A DNA stretch of 36,472 bases from the NCBI GenBank assembly GCA_030262895.1, contig JAJSZW010000025.1, forward strand, positions 1 to 36,472, written 5' to 3'. Each line of letters opens with the position of its first letter. Positions within the stretch are counted from its first letter, which is position 1. A program made the position numbers and the translations under genes. Positions 7,830 to 16,167 of the stretch are shown one piece after another. The DNA is from Deltaproteobacteria bacterium (GTDB lineage: Bacteria; Desulfobacterota; Desulfobacteria; Desulfobacterales; ETH-SRB1). Below the pieces are notes generated by a model. The model made no database searches. It saw nothing but the letters and a program-made list of their open reading frames with translations, and was not told the origin of the DNA.

Positions 7830-9509
7830 TTAACTTTTCTTTCTCTTTTTACTTTTTTTAGATCGTTTGGTTTGCGGTTTCTTGTTTTCGGCATATTGAA
7901 CCCGAATATTTCGACCATCAATTTTCGCATTTTTCATTGATTTTAACACTTTAGCCGCAACGCTTGTTTCAATTTCAAAAAAAGAAAATTCCCGCATGAT
8001 TTCTATTGGACCAATCTTTTCAGAGCTAATTCCAGCTTTGCTGCATAGAGTTCTTATCACAGCGCCTTTTGTTATATTGTCCATAGATCCTGCATTTAAG
8101 AAAAACCGTTTCGATTTTCCAGGCTTTAATTTTTTTTGTTGTCGATCTTTTTTTACAGGACGATAAGCATCTTCCCTTTTTTTCAAGGATACATTTATAT
8201 CTTTGGAATCTTTATAATAATTAAGAAAGCGGTTAAATTCATTTGAAACAAACTTTTGAATGAGCTCTTCTTTTGTAAGACCGTTTAATGTATTATAGAC
8301 CAGCGGCAGGAAACGCTCGATTTCTTTCTGATCCACTTTAACTTTTACCATTTTGCTAATCATGGAATAGAGCTGTTTCTCACAAATTGCATATCCTTCC
8401 GGGACTTTTGCATAATTAAATTTAACCCCTGCTTTTCTTTCTATAAACTGAAGTTTGCTTTTTTCCCGGGAATTGATGATGACTATGGATGTTCCTGATT
8501 TGCCCGCCCTTGCCGTTCTGCCGCTCCTGTGAGTATAGTTTCCCGCCTCATCCGGGAGTTTATAGTTAATGACATGGGTGATATCTTGAACATCTATCCC
8601 GCGGGCAGCAACATCTGTTGCAATAAGAATCTGAATGGATTTGGTTTTAAATCTACTCATGACTTTATCTCGTACTGCCTGAGAAAGGTCACCATGAAGG
8701 GCTTCAGCATTATAGCTGTCTTTGATCAGTTTCTCTGCTATTTCCTGTGTATCTTTTCGCGTGCGACAAAACACAAGGCCATAAATATCCGGATAATAAT
8801 CAATAATTCGTTTTAACGCCTGATACCTGTCTTTTTCGTTAACTATATAATTCACATGCAAAATATTTTCCGCGCCGCTATTTTTCTTCCCTACGGTTAT
8901 CTCAACTGGATTTTCCATATATCTTTTTGCAATTCTTGCAACTTCTTTGGGCATTGTTGCGGAAAACAGCCAGGTTCTTTTCTGAGATGGCGTATTTTTA
9001 AGAATGGCATCTATATCTTCCTGAAATCCCATATTGAGCATTTCATCCGCTTCATCAAGAACCACATATGAGACCTTGGAAAGCTTTGCTATTTTTCTAT
9101 TAATAAGATCAAGCAATCTCCCTGGTGTTGCCACAATAATCTGAGCACCTTTTTTGATCTGCTTTCTCTGATTATCAATACTGGCTCCGCCATAAACGGC
9201 AGCAACCTTTGCACCTTTTACATACTTGCATAATTTTTTAATATCATCGGAAATCTGCAAACAGAGTTCCCTGGTGGGGCAAATCACCACCCCTTGAGTA
9301 TGTTTCAGATCAAAATCAATTAGCTGGATCATAGGTAAACCAAAAGCTGCTGTTTTACCTGTTCCGGTCTGGGCAAGCCCTACAAGATCCCTGTCGCCTC
9401 CAATAATTTCAGGAATTGCATCTGTCTGGATGGGCGTGGGTTCAACAAACCCGAGTTCATTAACCGCTTTTAATAACTCGTCAATTAAGTCCAAATTTTC
9501 GAAACTCAT
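7830..9509 (-). CDS. deaD: DEAD-box ATP-dependent RNA helicase (DeaD/CsdA type)
   Basis: A 559-residue protein with all core motifs: the Q motif region FVEPTPIQ (21-28), AQTGTGKT (46-53, Walker A), PTREL (78-82), DEAD (152-155), SAT (183-185), then VFCRTRKDTQEIAEKL, ATDVAARGID and HRSGRTARAG in the second RecA domain. The C-terminus has a DbpA-like RNA-binding fold (about 470-545, GAVIRTLCSKAGISSEKIGPIEI) and a very basic tail. It unwinds structured RNA in ribosome assembly and cold adaptation. It is a single gene; its stop codon directly abuts a repeat arm. Symbol assigned by architecture; it could equally be called a csdA or dbpA relative. Confidence 0.92.
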   Translation of the reverse strand: MSFENLDLIDELLKAVNELGFVEPTPIQTDAIPEIIGGDRDLVGLAQTGTGKTAAFGLPMIQLIDFDLKHTQGVVICPTRELCLQISDDIKKLCKYVKGAKVAAVYGGASIDNQRKQIKKGAQIIVATPGRLLDLINRKIAKLSKVSYVVLDEADEMLNMGFQEDIDAILKNTPSQKRTWLFSATMPKEVARIAKRYMENPVEITVGKKNSGAENILHVNYIVNEKDRYQALKRIIDYYPDIYGLVFCRTRKDTQEIAEKLIKDSYNAEALHGDLSQAVRDKVMSRFKTKSIQILIATDVAARGIDVQDITHVINYKLPDEAGNYTHRSGRTARAGKSGTSIVIINSREKSKLQFIERKAGVKFNYAKVPEGYAICEKQLYSMISKMVKVKVDQKEIERFLPLVYNTLNGLTKEELIQKFVSNEFNRFLNYYKDSKDINVSLKKREDAYRPVKKDRQQKKLKPGKSKRFFLNAGSMDNITKGAVIRTLCSKAGISSEKIGPIEIMREFSFFEIETSVAAKVLKSMKNAKIDGRNIRVQYAENKKPQTKRSKKSKKRKKS

Positions 9510-9737
9510 ATTTTTTCTCAGTCTTTCTAATAATTTTAAATGTTTATAAATAAAAAATTATACCACGGGTAAAATGGTAAGGCAAACGTTATATATCCCA
9601 AACAGCAATTCTCGGAGCCATGCAATTGAGAACACATCAAGGCAATAATGAAGGATTTTGACTGAGCCCTAAACAATCACAAACCGGACATTTTGAAACT
9701 CTATTGACAAAGAAGCATATCGTGGTAAAAAAAGTCC

Positions 9738-10766
9738 ATGACTGATGAGATCCTGAAATATTCTTCAGACAATCAGGGCATACTTACAGGAACAAGTCTG
9801 CCCGTTGATGAAGAACCGGCGATTAAGTCTTTACGCCCTGAACATTTGGACGATTACATTGGACAGGCCGAAGTAATTGAAACTCTCAAAATCGCAATTG
9901 AAGCGGCTATGGAGCGCAATGAACCGATTGACCATGTGCTTTTTCATGGACCACCCGGCCTTGGTAAAACCACACTTGCGCATATTATTGCCAATGAAAT
10001 GAGAAGTAATCTGACTGTTACTTCCGGGCCTGCGCTTGAAAAAGGTGGAGACCTGATAGGTATTCTAACTAATTTAGAGGATGAAAGTATCCTGTTTATA
10101 GATGAAATACATAGAATGCCGAAAGTTGTAGAGGAATTTCTGTATCCGGCTATGGAGGATTTTGCCGTTGATTTTGTTTTCGACAAAGGAATACATGCCA
10201 GAAGTCACAGATATCATCTGAAGCCGTTTGCTGTAGTCGGTGCAACCACAAGAGTAGGGCTGTTGTCCGCACCGCTCAGGGATCGGTTCGGCATTTTCAG
10301 GAGCTTTGATTTTTATAACGTAAGCGATCTGGTAAAAATCACCAAACGTTCTGCCGGCTTGCTTAATGTTCATATAGATAATGATGGCGCTGTAGAGCTT
10401 TCAAAACGTTCAAGAGGAACCCCAAGAATTGTTAACCGCCTGTTAAAAAGGGTAAGAGATTATGCACAAGTCCGATCAGATGGCAAAATTACAAAAAAAA
10501 ACGTGGAGGCGGCCCTGGATTTGGAGGGGGTCGATGATAAGGGGCTGACCGATCTTGACCGTCGTTATATGAAAACAATAATTAAATTTTATAACGGAGG
10601 GCCTGTTGGAATTGAAGCAATTGCCGCAACACTTTTGGAAGAGACGGATACACTTGTGGATGTCGTTGAACCATATCTTTTAAAAATTGGAATGATTATA
10701 AGAACCTCTTCCGGCAGAAAGGTCTCGGAAAAAGCATACAGACATCTTGGATTGGAAAATAAATAA
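9738..10766 (+). CDS. ruvB: Holliday junction branch-migration helicase RuvB
   Basis: A 342-residue protein of normal length. Walker A is GPPGLGKT (71-78) and Walker B with the DEIH box is at 122-125. The RuvB signature [18 protein letters not shown] and the C-terminal winged helix ([16 protein letters not shown] to KAYRHLG) are present. It drives branch migration at Holliday junctions with RuvA. The usual arginine-rich RTPRGR in the winged helix is RTSSGR here, a mild deviation. ruvA and ruvC are not adjacent. The ATG has no strong ribosome site. The stop codon is 2 nt before an inverted-repeat element. Confidence 0.95.
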   Translation: MTDEILKYSSDNQGILTGTSLPVDEEPAIKSLRPEHLDDYIGQAEVIETLKIAIEAAMERNEPIDHVLFHGPPGLGKTTLAHIIANEMRSNLTVTSGPALEKGGDLIGILTNLEDESILFIDEIHRMPKVVEEFLYPAMEDFAVDFVFDKGIHARSHRYHLKPFAVVGATTRVGLLSAPLRDRFGIFRSFDFYNVSDLVKITKRSAGLLNVHIDNDGAVELSKRSRGTPRIVNRLLKRVRDYAQVRSDGKITKKNVEAALDLEGVDDKGLTDLDRRYMKTIIKFYNGGPVGIEAIAATLLEETDTLVDVVEPYLLKIGMIIRTSSGRKVSEKAYRHLGLENK

Positions 10767-10768
10767 TG

Positions 10769-11055
10769 TAACTTCTCAATAAATCAGGGCAAATTGCATG
10801 ATACAAGACTCGCCCACTGATAATAAAATGTAAGAATATCTGAAACTCGCATCTAAGTGAGCCTAAAGAAAAAACAGTGGCCAATCCTTTTAATACGTAT
10901 TGGTTAAGCGATAGATCATATGTCTTAAAGATAAATTTTCTTATGCGCTGTTTTTTCTCAAAGCTCACTAAGATACTCAAACAGTCAGCTATTTTACATT
11001 TCATCACCAGCGGACTCGTCTTTTTTATTTTTACCCGAACTTTTTGAGAAGTTAC
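10769..11055. repeat. Long imperfect palindromic element, 287 bp, starting 2 nt after the ruvB stop
   Basis: The ends GTAACTTCTCAA (10769-10780) and TTGAGAAGTTAC (about 11044-11055) are exact inverted repeats. Similarity continues inward on both sides with gaps: ACAAGACTCGCCCACTGATA pairs with the complement of CCAGCGGACTCGTCTT, and the interior AAGAAAAAACAG pairs with CTGTTTTTTCT. No coding capacity. MITE-like. Its inner motif order (TGTTTGAG, TTAG, AGAAA) vaguely recalls the family at 12792 and 17776. Confidence 0.65.
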
Positions 11056-11156
11056 TAAATAACTATCAAACATGCCTCAATCATTACAAAATTCATTTTA
11101 AAAAACTGTGAACTGTGAACCGACAACCGTGAACCATTGCCAACTAACAGATAACT

Positions 11157-11966
11157 ATGTCTATAATTACCTTACTTACCGATTTTGGGCTAAATGATGA
11201 ATATGCAGGCACAATGAAGGGCGTTATTCTTTCCGTCAACCCATCTGCCACTATTATTGATATAACACACAATATTGATCCTCACGATATAATTCAAGCT
11301 GCTTTCACAATAAAATCTTCATACAAATTCTTCCCCAAAGGCACTGTGCACGTTGTGATTGTGGATCCGGGAGTCGGTGGGAACCGTTCAATAATAGCCA
11401 TTGAAATGGCAGACCACATTTTCCTTGCTCCTGACAACGGCATCTTGACACTGCTTGTTGAAGAAGGAAATATTACCGAAATAATTAGAGTTGATAATAA
11501 AAAATTCTTTCTTAAATCAGTAAGCCGGACTTTTCATGGCCGAGATATTTTTGCTCCAGTCAGCGCCCATATTTCATCCGGCATTAAAATAAATAATACA
11601 GGAACGCCGATAAATAAAAACGAGCTGGTAAAATTGAGTATCCCGGAGCCGGGGATTTCAGATAAAGGCGAACTTGTTGGGACAATTGTCTCTATCGACC
11701 ACTTTGGGAACTTGATTACAAATATAGATTCCAATTGTCTGAGAAGTTTTTGCAGACCGGATAGTGGGGAAAAACCTGAAATCAAGATTGACAACAGCAA
11801 AATAAGCGGTTTGTCGGAAAGTTATGAAAACAGTGCCCTCAACAGTCCGCTTGTTATTATAGGCAGCCGCGGATATCTCGAAATAGCCGTAAATTGCGGC
11901 AGTGCAAAGAAATATTTTAAAGCTGAAAAAGGAGATACTATCACAGTAAAATTATTAAGGAGGTAG
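11157..11966 (+). CDS. S-adenosyl-L-methionine hydrolase (adenosine-forming), DUF62 family
   Basis: A 269-residue two-domain member of the SAM hydrolase/fluorinase superfamily (PF01887 plus C-terminal beta-barrel). The N-terminus is LLTDFGLNDEYAGTMKG. The hydrolase triad appears as D70 in VDPGVG, R77, and H127 in TFHGRDIFAP, with APDNG at 91-95. Fluorinases and chlorinases carry a distinguishing insertion not apparent here, so water-dependent hydrolysis of SAM to adenosine and methionine is expected. The physiological role in bacteria is debated. Convergent with the next gene with only 24 nt between stops. The ribosome site is weak. Confidence 0.9.
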   Translation: MSIITLLTDFGLNDEYAGTMKGVILSVNPSATIIDITHNIDPHDIIQAAFTIKSSYKFFPKGTVHVVIVDPGVGGNRSIIAIEMADHIFLAPDNGILTLLVEEGNITEIIRVDNKKFFLKSVSRTFHGRDIFAPVSAHISSGIKINNTGTPINKNELVKLSIPEPGISDKGELVGTIVSIDHFGNLITNIDSNCLRSFCRPDSGEKPEIKIDNSKISGLSESYENSALNSPLVIIGSRGYLEIAVNCGSAKKYFKAEKGDTITVKLLRR

Positions 11967-11990
11967 CTTGGAAGCGCCAATTCTGCGAAC

Positions 11991-12764
11991 TTATTTCCAC
12001 TTGAATGAAGCACAAAGCGGAAAATGATCTGAGATGTAAACCCCGTCAAAAGTATCATGAATCACCTTGCAATTTTCCGGAACGATCCCACCACGATATA
12101 AGATCCAATCAATGTGATCTCCATTTGTATCCCCGGTAAAACCATGGTGTGTACCAGGGAAGGGCTTACTAAAGGTATTTTTAAAAAAAGGGCCTTTTAT
12201 ATCTTCACTCTTTAATTGCACGTCCTCTCCGGTAAATATCATATGAGAGGGCGATGACGGCGTGGAATTAAAGTCTCCGACTATTATAGCCGGCAATTCA
12301 GCGGGCAACTGTTCCAGCCACCTTAATATTATTTTAGCACTTTCAAGCTGCACCAAAGCATCAAAATCAAAGTGGGTATTTACACAAATTAGTTTGTGAC
12401 CATTATTTTTGAACATTCCCACTGTACATTGCCTTGGCCACCGGCTATTCCGCGAACGGCTTGGTGTCATAGGCGTCGGACTTAGAAAAAAGTGTTCGGA
12501 ATAAATGCATTCCCAGGTTTTTTTATAAAAGATAATGTTATTTTGCCAAAAAGATGGCGCAGGACTCCTCTTGCCAATAAAATTATAGTCAGTAAGGATA
12601 TTGTTTATAAACTCCGTCTGGAAATCATTTGCCTCCTGTAACCCTATGAAATCTTTGCGATATTTTTCAAAAAATGAGGGAAAACAATCCTTTCTGTGAT
12701 GCCAGCCATTCGGTCCATCGGCTGCCAATCCAAAACGCAGATTCAGTGTTAATACAGAAGGCAT
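11991..12764 (-). CDS. Endonuclease/exonuclease/phosphatase-family hydrolase
   Basis: A 257-residue protein with the full DNase I-like fold motifs: TLNLR near the N-terminus (Asn metal ligand), IGLQEAN (Glu metal ligand), CVNTHFD (catalytic His region), VGDFNSTP, and the C-terminal GDHIDWILYRG and YISDHFPL (catalytic His). Members cleave phosphodiesters or phosphomonoesters, from DNA to inositol phosphates; the substrate is not determinable. It lacks a signal peptide and so is likely cytoplasmic. GAGGAGA 6 nt upstream supports the start. Its upstream region is occupied by the inverted-repeat element at 12792-13086. Confidence 0.85.
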   Translation of the reverse strand: MPSVLTLNLRFGLAADGPNGWHHRKDCFPSFFEKYRKDFIGLQEANDFQTEFINNILTDYNFIGKRSPAPSFWQNNIIFYKKTWECIYSEHFFLSPTPMTPSRSRNSRWPRQCTVGMFKNNGHKLICVNTHFDFDALVQLESAKIILRWLEQLPAELPAIIVGDFNSTPSSPSHMIFTGEDVQLKSEDIKGPFFKNTFSKPFPGTHHGFTGDTNGDHIDWILYRGGIVPENCKVIHDTFDGVYISDHFPLCASFKWK

Positions 12765-12791
12765 AAGTTATCTCCTCGCAACTAATTTAAT

Positions 12792-13086
12792 CAGAAATTT
12801 ACAAACTCATTTTTATGTAATATTAACTGGCTGCAGGTGAGCTTCAGGTATGATCGAATTCAAAACAGGAAACTGTTTGAGAGTATTAGATATCGTTAAG
12901 AAAGAACCTGATAAGATGTTGTCATTGTTTAGTTAGTGATAGTTAAACCGTCACTATTGTTTTCATCCATGGCAAGTTCTTTCTTTACGATATCTTATGC
13001 GTGAGTTTTTCCTGGTTTGAATTCGATCATACCTGAAGCGGCTATATTTTCAAAAAGCTAAAGAGTTACGAGTTTGTAAATTTCTG
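12792..13086. repeat. Inverted-repeat element family A, copy 1 (295 bp)
   Basis: The termini CAGAAATTTACAAACTC and GAGTTTGTAAATTTCTG are perfect inverted repeats. Inside, a second inverted pair (GCTTCAGGTATGATCGAATT against AATTCGATCATACCTGAAG) and GATATCGTTAAGAAAGAAC against GTTCTTTCTTTACGATATC build a nested stem around a central asymmetric part. A second copy in opposite orientation is at 17776-18043. The element fills the space between a minus-strand nuclease gene and rplM. No ORF. Confidence 0.85.
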
Positions 13087-13167
13087 AGTATAGAAATTTC
13101 CTTTTTTTACGAATTCATCAATCAATAGTCAACTATTTGGTTTCTGATAAAAATAATCGTTTTTTCC

Positions 13168-13196
13168 TTGACATTAATCAATAAAATATTTATTAA
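13168..13196 (+). promoter_or_regulatory. Sigma70-type promoter for rplM-rpsI
   Basis: TTGACA (13168-13173), a 17-nt spacer and TATTAA (13191-13196). The start codon is about 190 nt further, so the transcript would carry a long leader that contains the whole inverted repeat at 13211-13373. Confidence 0.6.
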
Positions 13197-13210
13197 ATCT
13201 TTTTTATTTA

Positions 13211-13373
13211 AACCTAAGTTGAACGATTTTTTACTCGACCTGCACCAATCTCTTGCGCATCAAGGACTTGCGAAAAGTCTCGACATATCCATTGGTATGC
13301 CTACGATTTTCGCAAACCTTGCTGCATCAAGATCTTGGCACATTTCTTCGCAAAAAATCGTTCAACTTAGGTT
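13211..13373. repeat. Inverted-repeat element family H in the rplM leader
   Basis: Perfect 22-bp arms at 13211-13232 and 13352-13373 begin AACCTAAGTTGAACGATTTT. The interior has TGCATCAAGATCTTGGC and GCGCATCAAGGACTTGCG-like halves that also pair imperfectly. Single arms of the same family occur at 7800-7829 and 22287-22306. It lies between the rplM promoter and its ribosome site, so it would be transcribed as a strong hairpin. It could be a regulatory leader or merely a mobile element; the single-arm copies favour the latter. Confidence 0.7.
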
Positions 13374-13393
13374 AAAAACAGGAGTGTAATTCA

Positions 13394-13828
13394 GTGAAAA
13401 AATATACATATAGCGCAAAACGGTCTGATAATAAAGATAAATGGTGTATGATAAATGCAGAGGGAGCTATACTTGGCAGACTTGCGACATTAATAGCATC
13501 CCGCCTTAGAGGCAAGCACAACCCTTTATTTACCCCCCATGCGGACACAGGAGACTGGGTTATCGTTATAAATGCGGATAAAATTGCTCTTTCAGGCAAA
13601 AAACTTGAGCAGAAATGTTATTACAGACACAGTGGTTATATAGGCGGGCTCAAGACTATTACCGCTAAGAAACTTTTGGAAAAAAGACCTGAAGATCTTA
13701 TCAGTTTTGCTGTTAAAGGAATGCTTCCAAAAAACAGGCTCGGGAGTAAGCTATTCAAAAAGTTAAAGATTTATGCGGGAGACAAGCATCCTCACGAGGC
13801 TCAACAGCCCGAGATCCTGACACTATAG
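13394..13828 (+). CDS. rplM: 50S ribosomal protein L13
   Basis: A 144-residue protein with the L13 landmarks [28 protein letters not shown] near the start, [17 protein letters not shown] (about 53-69), [12 protein letters not shown], and [11 protein letters not shown] before the C-terminal [12 protein letters not shown]. It is an early-assembly protein of the large subunit. The GTG start fits the MKKYTYSAK opening of the family, with AGGAG 9-10 nt upstream. It pairs with rpsI as usual. Its TAG stop codon is part of the terminal repeat of the palindromic element at 13824-13929, which separates the two genes. Confidence 0.97.
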   Translation: MKKYTYSAKRSDNKDKWCMINAEGAILGRLATLIASRLRGKHNPLFTPHADTGDWVIVINADKIALSGKKLEQKCYYRHSGYIGGLKTITAKKLLEKRPEDLISFAVKGMLPKNRLGSKLFKKLKIYAGDKHPHEAQQPEILTL

Positions 13829-13929
13829 ACTTTCAGATAATTCATTTCACAAGGCCGGAAGGAGGAAGGCGTATGAGTTATACGTCGACGACTGATAACG
13901 CAGTGAAATTATTTATCTGAAAGTCTATA
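13824..13929. repeat. Palindromic element family C, copy 1 (106 bp), between rplM and rpsI
   Basis: The termini TATAGACTTTCAGATAA and TTATCTGAAAGTCTATA are exact 17-bp inverted repeats. Inner pairs are TTTCAC/GTGAAA, and the core has the palindrome CGTCGACG flanked by GTTATAC/ATAAC-type sequence. Two more copies in the opposite orientation are at 19006-19112 and, interrupted, 31638-32081. The left terminus supplies the rplM stop codon. Confidence 0.9.
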
Positions 13930-13959
13930 TAATTAATTTGTGACTATACTGGAGACACT

Positions 13960-14355
13960 ATGAACACAGAAAATATTTATTACGCAACCGGAAAACGAAA
14001 GACAGCAATAGCTAGAACCTGGCTAAAACCCGGCAAAGGCGAAATTATCATTAACAATCGCCCTGTGAATGATTATTTTAAAATTCCGTCGGCAAAAATT
14101 CTTATGATGCAACCGCTCGTTCTTACAAATACCCTTGGATCATATGATATAAAAGTACGTGTATTGGGCGGAGGTATTTCGGGCCAGGCAGGGGCTATCA
14201 GGCATGGTATTACCAAAGCACTTATCGATATCGACCCTGATCTAAGGCAGATTCTAAAGAAAGCCGGTTTTGTTAAACGTGATCCAAGAGTCAAAGAAAG
14301 AAAGAAATACGGCCAGAAGGGAGCAAGGGCTCGTTTTCAATTCTCAAAACGATAA
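13960..14355 (+). CDS. rpsI: 30S ribosomal protein S9
   Basis: A 131-residue protein. [29 protein letters not shown] at the start, [20 protein letters not shown] in the middle, and the C-terminal [20 protein letters not shown] followed by the basic tail ending FSKR (reaching the P-site tRNA) are all typical. TGGAGA 5 nt upstream gives a good ribosome site. It is normally translated directly behind rplM; here the gap is 131 nt, because of element C copy 1. An intrinsic terminator follows. Confidence 0.97.
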   Translation: MNTENIYYATGKRKTAIARTWLKPGKGEIIINNRPVNDYFKIPSAKILMMQPLVLTNTLGSYDIKVRVLGGGISGQAGAIRHGITKALIDIDPDLRQILKKAGFVKRDPRVKERKKYGQKGARARFQFSKR

Positions 14356-14378
14356 ATCATATTCTTCTGCATTTATTA

Positions 14379-14413
14379 AGGGAATAGGCAATTACCACCT
14401 ATTCCCTTTTTTT
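14379..14413 (+). terminator. Intrinsic terminator after rpsI
   Basis: GGGAATAGG and CCTATTCCC form a 9-bp stem with a short loop, followed directly by a run of seven or more T. It is the end of the rplM-rpsI transcript. Confidence 0.9.
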
Positions 14414-14416
14414 ATT

Positions 14417-14588
14417 GTGACTACTCACGTAGTCAGGCTGAAGCTATTTAGACTGAAGGCTGAAGGGGTCAGAAGAGCACGATTGCCGTACTTTAGCGGA
14501 AATATCTGATTCTTGCACCAAACATGGCTTCAAAATGCGCTTTTCCCTAACAGTCTTCAGCCTTCAACCTATCCACCTGAGTAGTTAC
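14417..14588. repeat. Imperfect inverted repeat with CTGAAGGCTGAAG-like content
   Basis: GTGACTACTCACGTAGTCAGG at the left resembles the complement of the right end (CCTATCCACCTGAGTAGTTAC). Inside, GGCTGAAGGCTGAAG faces CTTCAGCCTTCAACC. The same vocabulary recurs at 20115-20210 and the end sequence CCTGAGTAGTTAC again near 31439-31451. Probably a decayed repeat; no gene in this stretch. Confidence 0.45.
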
Positions 14589-14674
14589 TTTTTATTTTAT
14601 AAATTCTTGCCTGTTTATAAACTTCTCGTGTAATATACCTTTTACAACATTCATAATCTGTGTACATCAAATTA

Positions 14675-14856
14675 AGGGCTCGGTCAAAAATAAGTTGGTA
14701 GAATTTGCGCCCAAATTTGCCGTAGATTTCATCGATCTGATTGAGCAAAACCGCAGGAATAGCGGGCTATTTCGAGGATTTTTGCGAATGAAGACCGATG
14801 AAAGATATGGTAAAGTTGGGATGCAAAAATGCCAAGTTATTTTTGACCGAGCCCTA
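14675..14856. repeat. Inverted-repeat element family F (182 bp)
   Basis: Arms AGGGCTCGGTCAAAAATAA (14675) and TTATTTTTGACCGAGCCCT (ending 14856) match exactly and continue with one mismatch (GTTGG/CCAAG). No coding content. The right end lies against AAGGTG, the probable ribosome site of the permease gene that follows. MITE-like, single copy in this window. Confidence 0.8.
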
Positions 14857-14870
14857 AGGTGAATTAACTT

Positions 14871-15914
14871 ATGGAACGGCTGAACTATTTTATAAGGCGG
14901 TTTTTTCTTGTAATCCCGACTTTTCTTGGAATTACTATTTTGTGTTTCGGGCTTATACAGTTTGTACCCGGCGGCCCTGTGGAGCAGATCATCATGAAAA
15001 TGAAAGGAATAGGCGCTGGTGAATCAAGCAGAGGAGCCGGGGCCCAAGCATCCATTTCTATTCAACAGCGGAAAGCCATAGAAGCTCATTTTGGTTTTGA
15101 TCAACCATTTTACAAGCGATACTGGAAATGGCTTGTGACAGACAGGCTGGGAATGAAAATGGAATCCTATAAATTCCCCAACAAAACCGCATGGCAATTA
15201 ATTAAGGAGCGTTTTAAGGTCTCACTTATCTTTGGGGTTGCAGGCTTTGTATTATCCTATCTTGCCTGCATCCCGCTTGGCATATTAAAAGCCTTGCGTC
15301 ATAATAAAATGTTTGATCTTGGTTCAAGCTTAGTCATCTTTGTGGGGTATGCAATTCCTCCTTTTGCTTTCGGAATGGTGCTTAAAATGTTTTTTTGCGG
15401 TACAGTGGAAGGTTTGTGGGATTTTTTCCCCGTATCCGGATTTTACTCGGATAATTTTGCTGCAATGACATTCCGGGAGCAAACAAAGGATATATTTATG
15501 CACATGTTTCTTCCTGTGCTCTGCTATATAATCGGGAACTTCGCAATCCTGACTCTGCTCATGAAGAACTCACTTCTTGAGCAAATAAGTAAAGATTATA
15601 TAAGGACTGTCCTTGCAAAAGGAGGAAGCTTTACAAGGGCAATATGGGGACATGCTTTTCGCAATTCTTTAATCCCTATTGCAACCGGCTTTGGCTCCAT
15701 TTTAACTGTTATGTTTGCAGGGTCTGTTATTATCGAACAGGTTTTTGAGATACCGGGGATGGGACGTCTGAGTCTTGAGGCAATTGTGGGCAGGGATTAT
15801 CCTGTTTTCATGGGAATTCTTTCGCTCACTTCAGTTCTTGGGCTTATCGGAAATATCTTTTCAGATTTCCTGTATATCCTTATAGATCCAAGAATAGATT
15901 TTCAGAAAAACTAA
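14871..15914 (+). CDS. yejB: Peptide/oligopeptide ABC transporter permease, YejB-like
   Basis: A 347-residue inner-membrane protein with the DppB/YejB layout. The first membrane helix follows MERLNYFIRRFFLVIPTFLGITILCF, then a periplasmic loop with PGGPVEQIIMKMKG, and five further helices. The EAA loop coupling to the ATPase is TVLAKGGSFTRAIWGHAFRNSLIPI; the ending EIPGMGRLSLEAIVGRDYPV is also typical. The long MKMKGIGAG insertion after the first loop is characteristic of YejB (microcin C/peptide importer). First gene of a four-gene transporter run; no substrate-binding protein is adjacent. Confidence 0.9.
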   Translation: MERLNYFIRRFFLVIPTFLGITILCFGLIQFVPGGPVEQIIMKMKGIGAGESSRGAGAQASISIQQRKAIEAHFGFDQPFYKRYWKWLVTDRLGMKMESYKFPNKTAWQLIKERFKVSLIFGVAGFVLSYLACIPLGILKALRHNKMFDLGSSLVIFVGYAIPPFAFGMVLKMFFCGTVEGLWDFFPVSGFYSDNFAAMTFREQTKDIFMHMFLPVLCYIIGNFAILTLLMKNSLLEQISKDYIRTVLAKGGSFTRAIWGHAFRNSLIPIATGFGSILTVMFAGSVIIEQVFEIPGMGRLSLEAIVGRDYPVFMGILSLTSVLGLIGNIFSDFLYILIDPRIDFQKN

Positions 15915-15920
15915 ATCAGC

Positions 15921-16145
15921 GGTAACACTTTAACCCTTTGAAAAAAATTCTGACAGGATAACAGGATAAACAAGGTTTTGTTTCAAGTGAACAAACAAGG
16001 TTTTTAGTGTTAATTATTAATTTTGGTGAACGGAAAGTTGAAATCAAACATAAAGTAAGGGATTTTGATGAGGATTTACAGGATGAGTTTTGATGTTTTA
16101 ATCCTGAATATCCTGTTAATCCTGTCAAAAAAGTCTCTTTGAAAG
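15921..16145. repeat. Dispersed repeat family E, copy 1 (225 bp)
   Basis: Nearly identical to 22729-22954, same orientation. It starts GGTAACACTTTA and ends TCTCTTTGAAAGA. TGACAGGATAACAGGATA near the left faces TATCCTGTTAATCCTGTCA near the right, giving a long stem. It begins 6 nt after the permease stop codon. Minus-strand reading gives an LTGLTGYSGLKHQNS-type frame in both copies, which is a by-product of the repeat rather than a gene. Confidence 0.85.
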
Positions 16146-16167
16146 ATCTAACTTGATATAATCAGCA

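Noticed and set aside
9704..9732. TTGACA upstream of ruvB as a promoter
   Set aside because: No -10 hexamer at 16-18 nt spacing, and it would start transcription at the start codon.
15916..16128. Minus-strand frame LTGLTGYSGLKHQNS… in repeat E, present in both copies
   Set aside because: It is a by-product of the TCCTGTTAATCCTGTCA repeat, with no ribosome site and changes not biased to synonymous positions.
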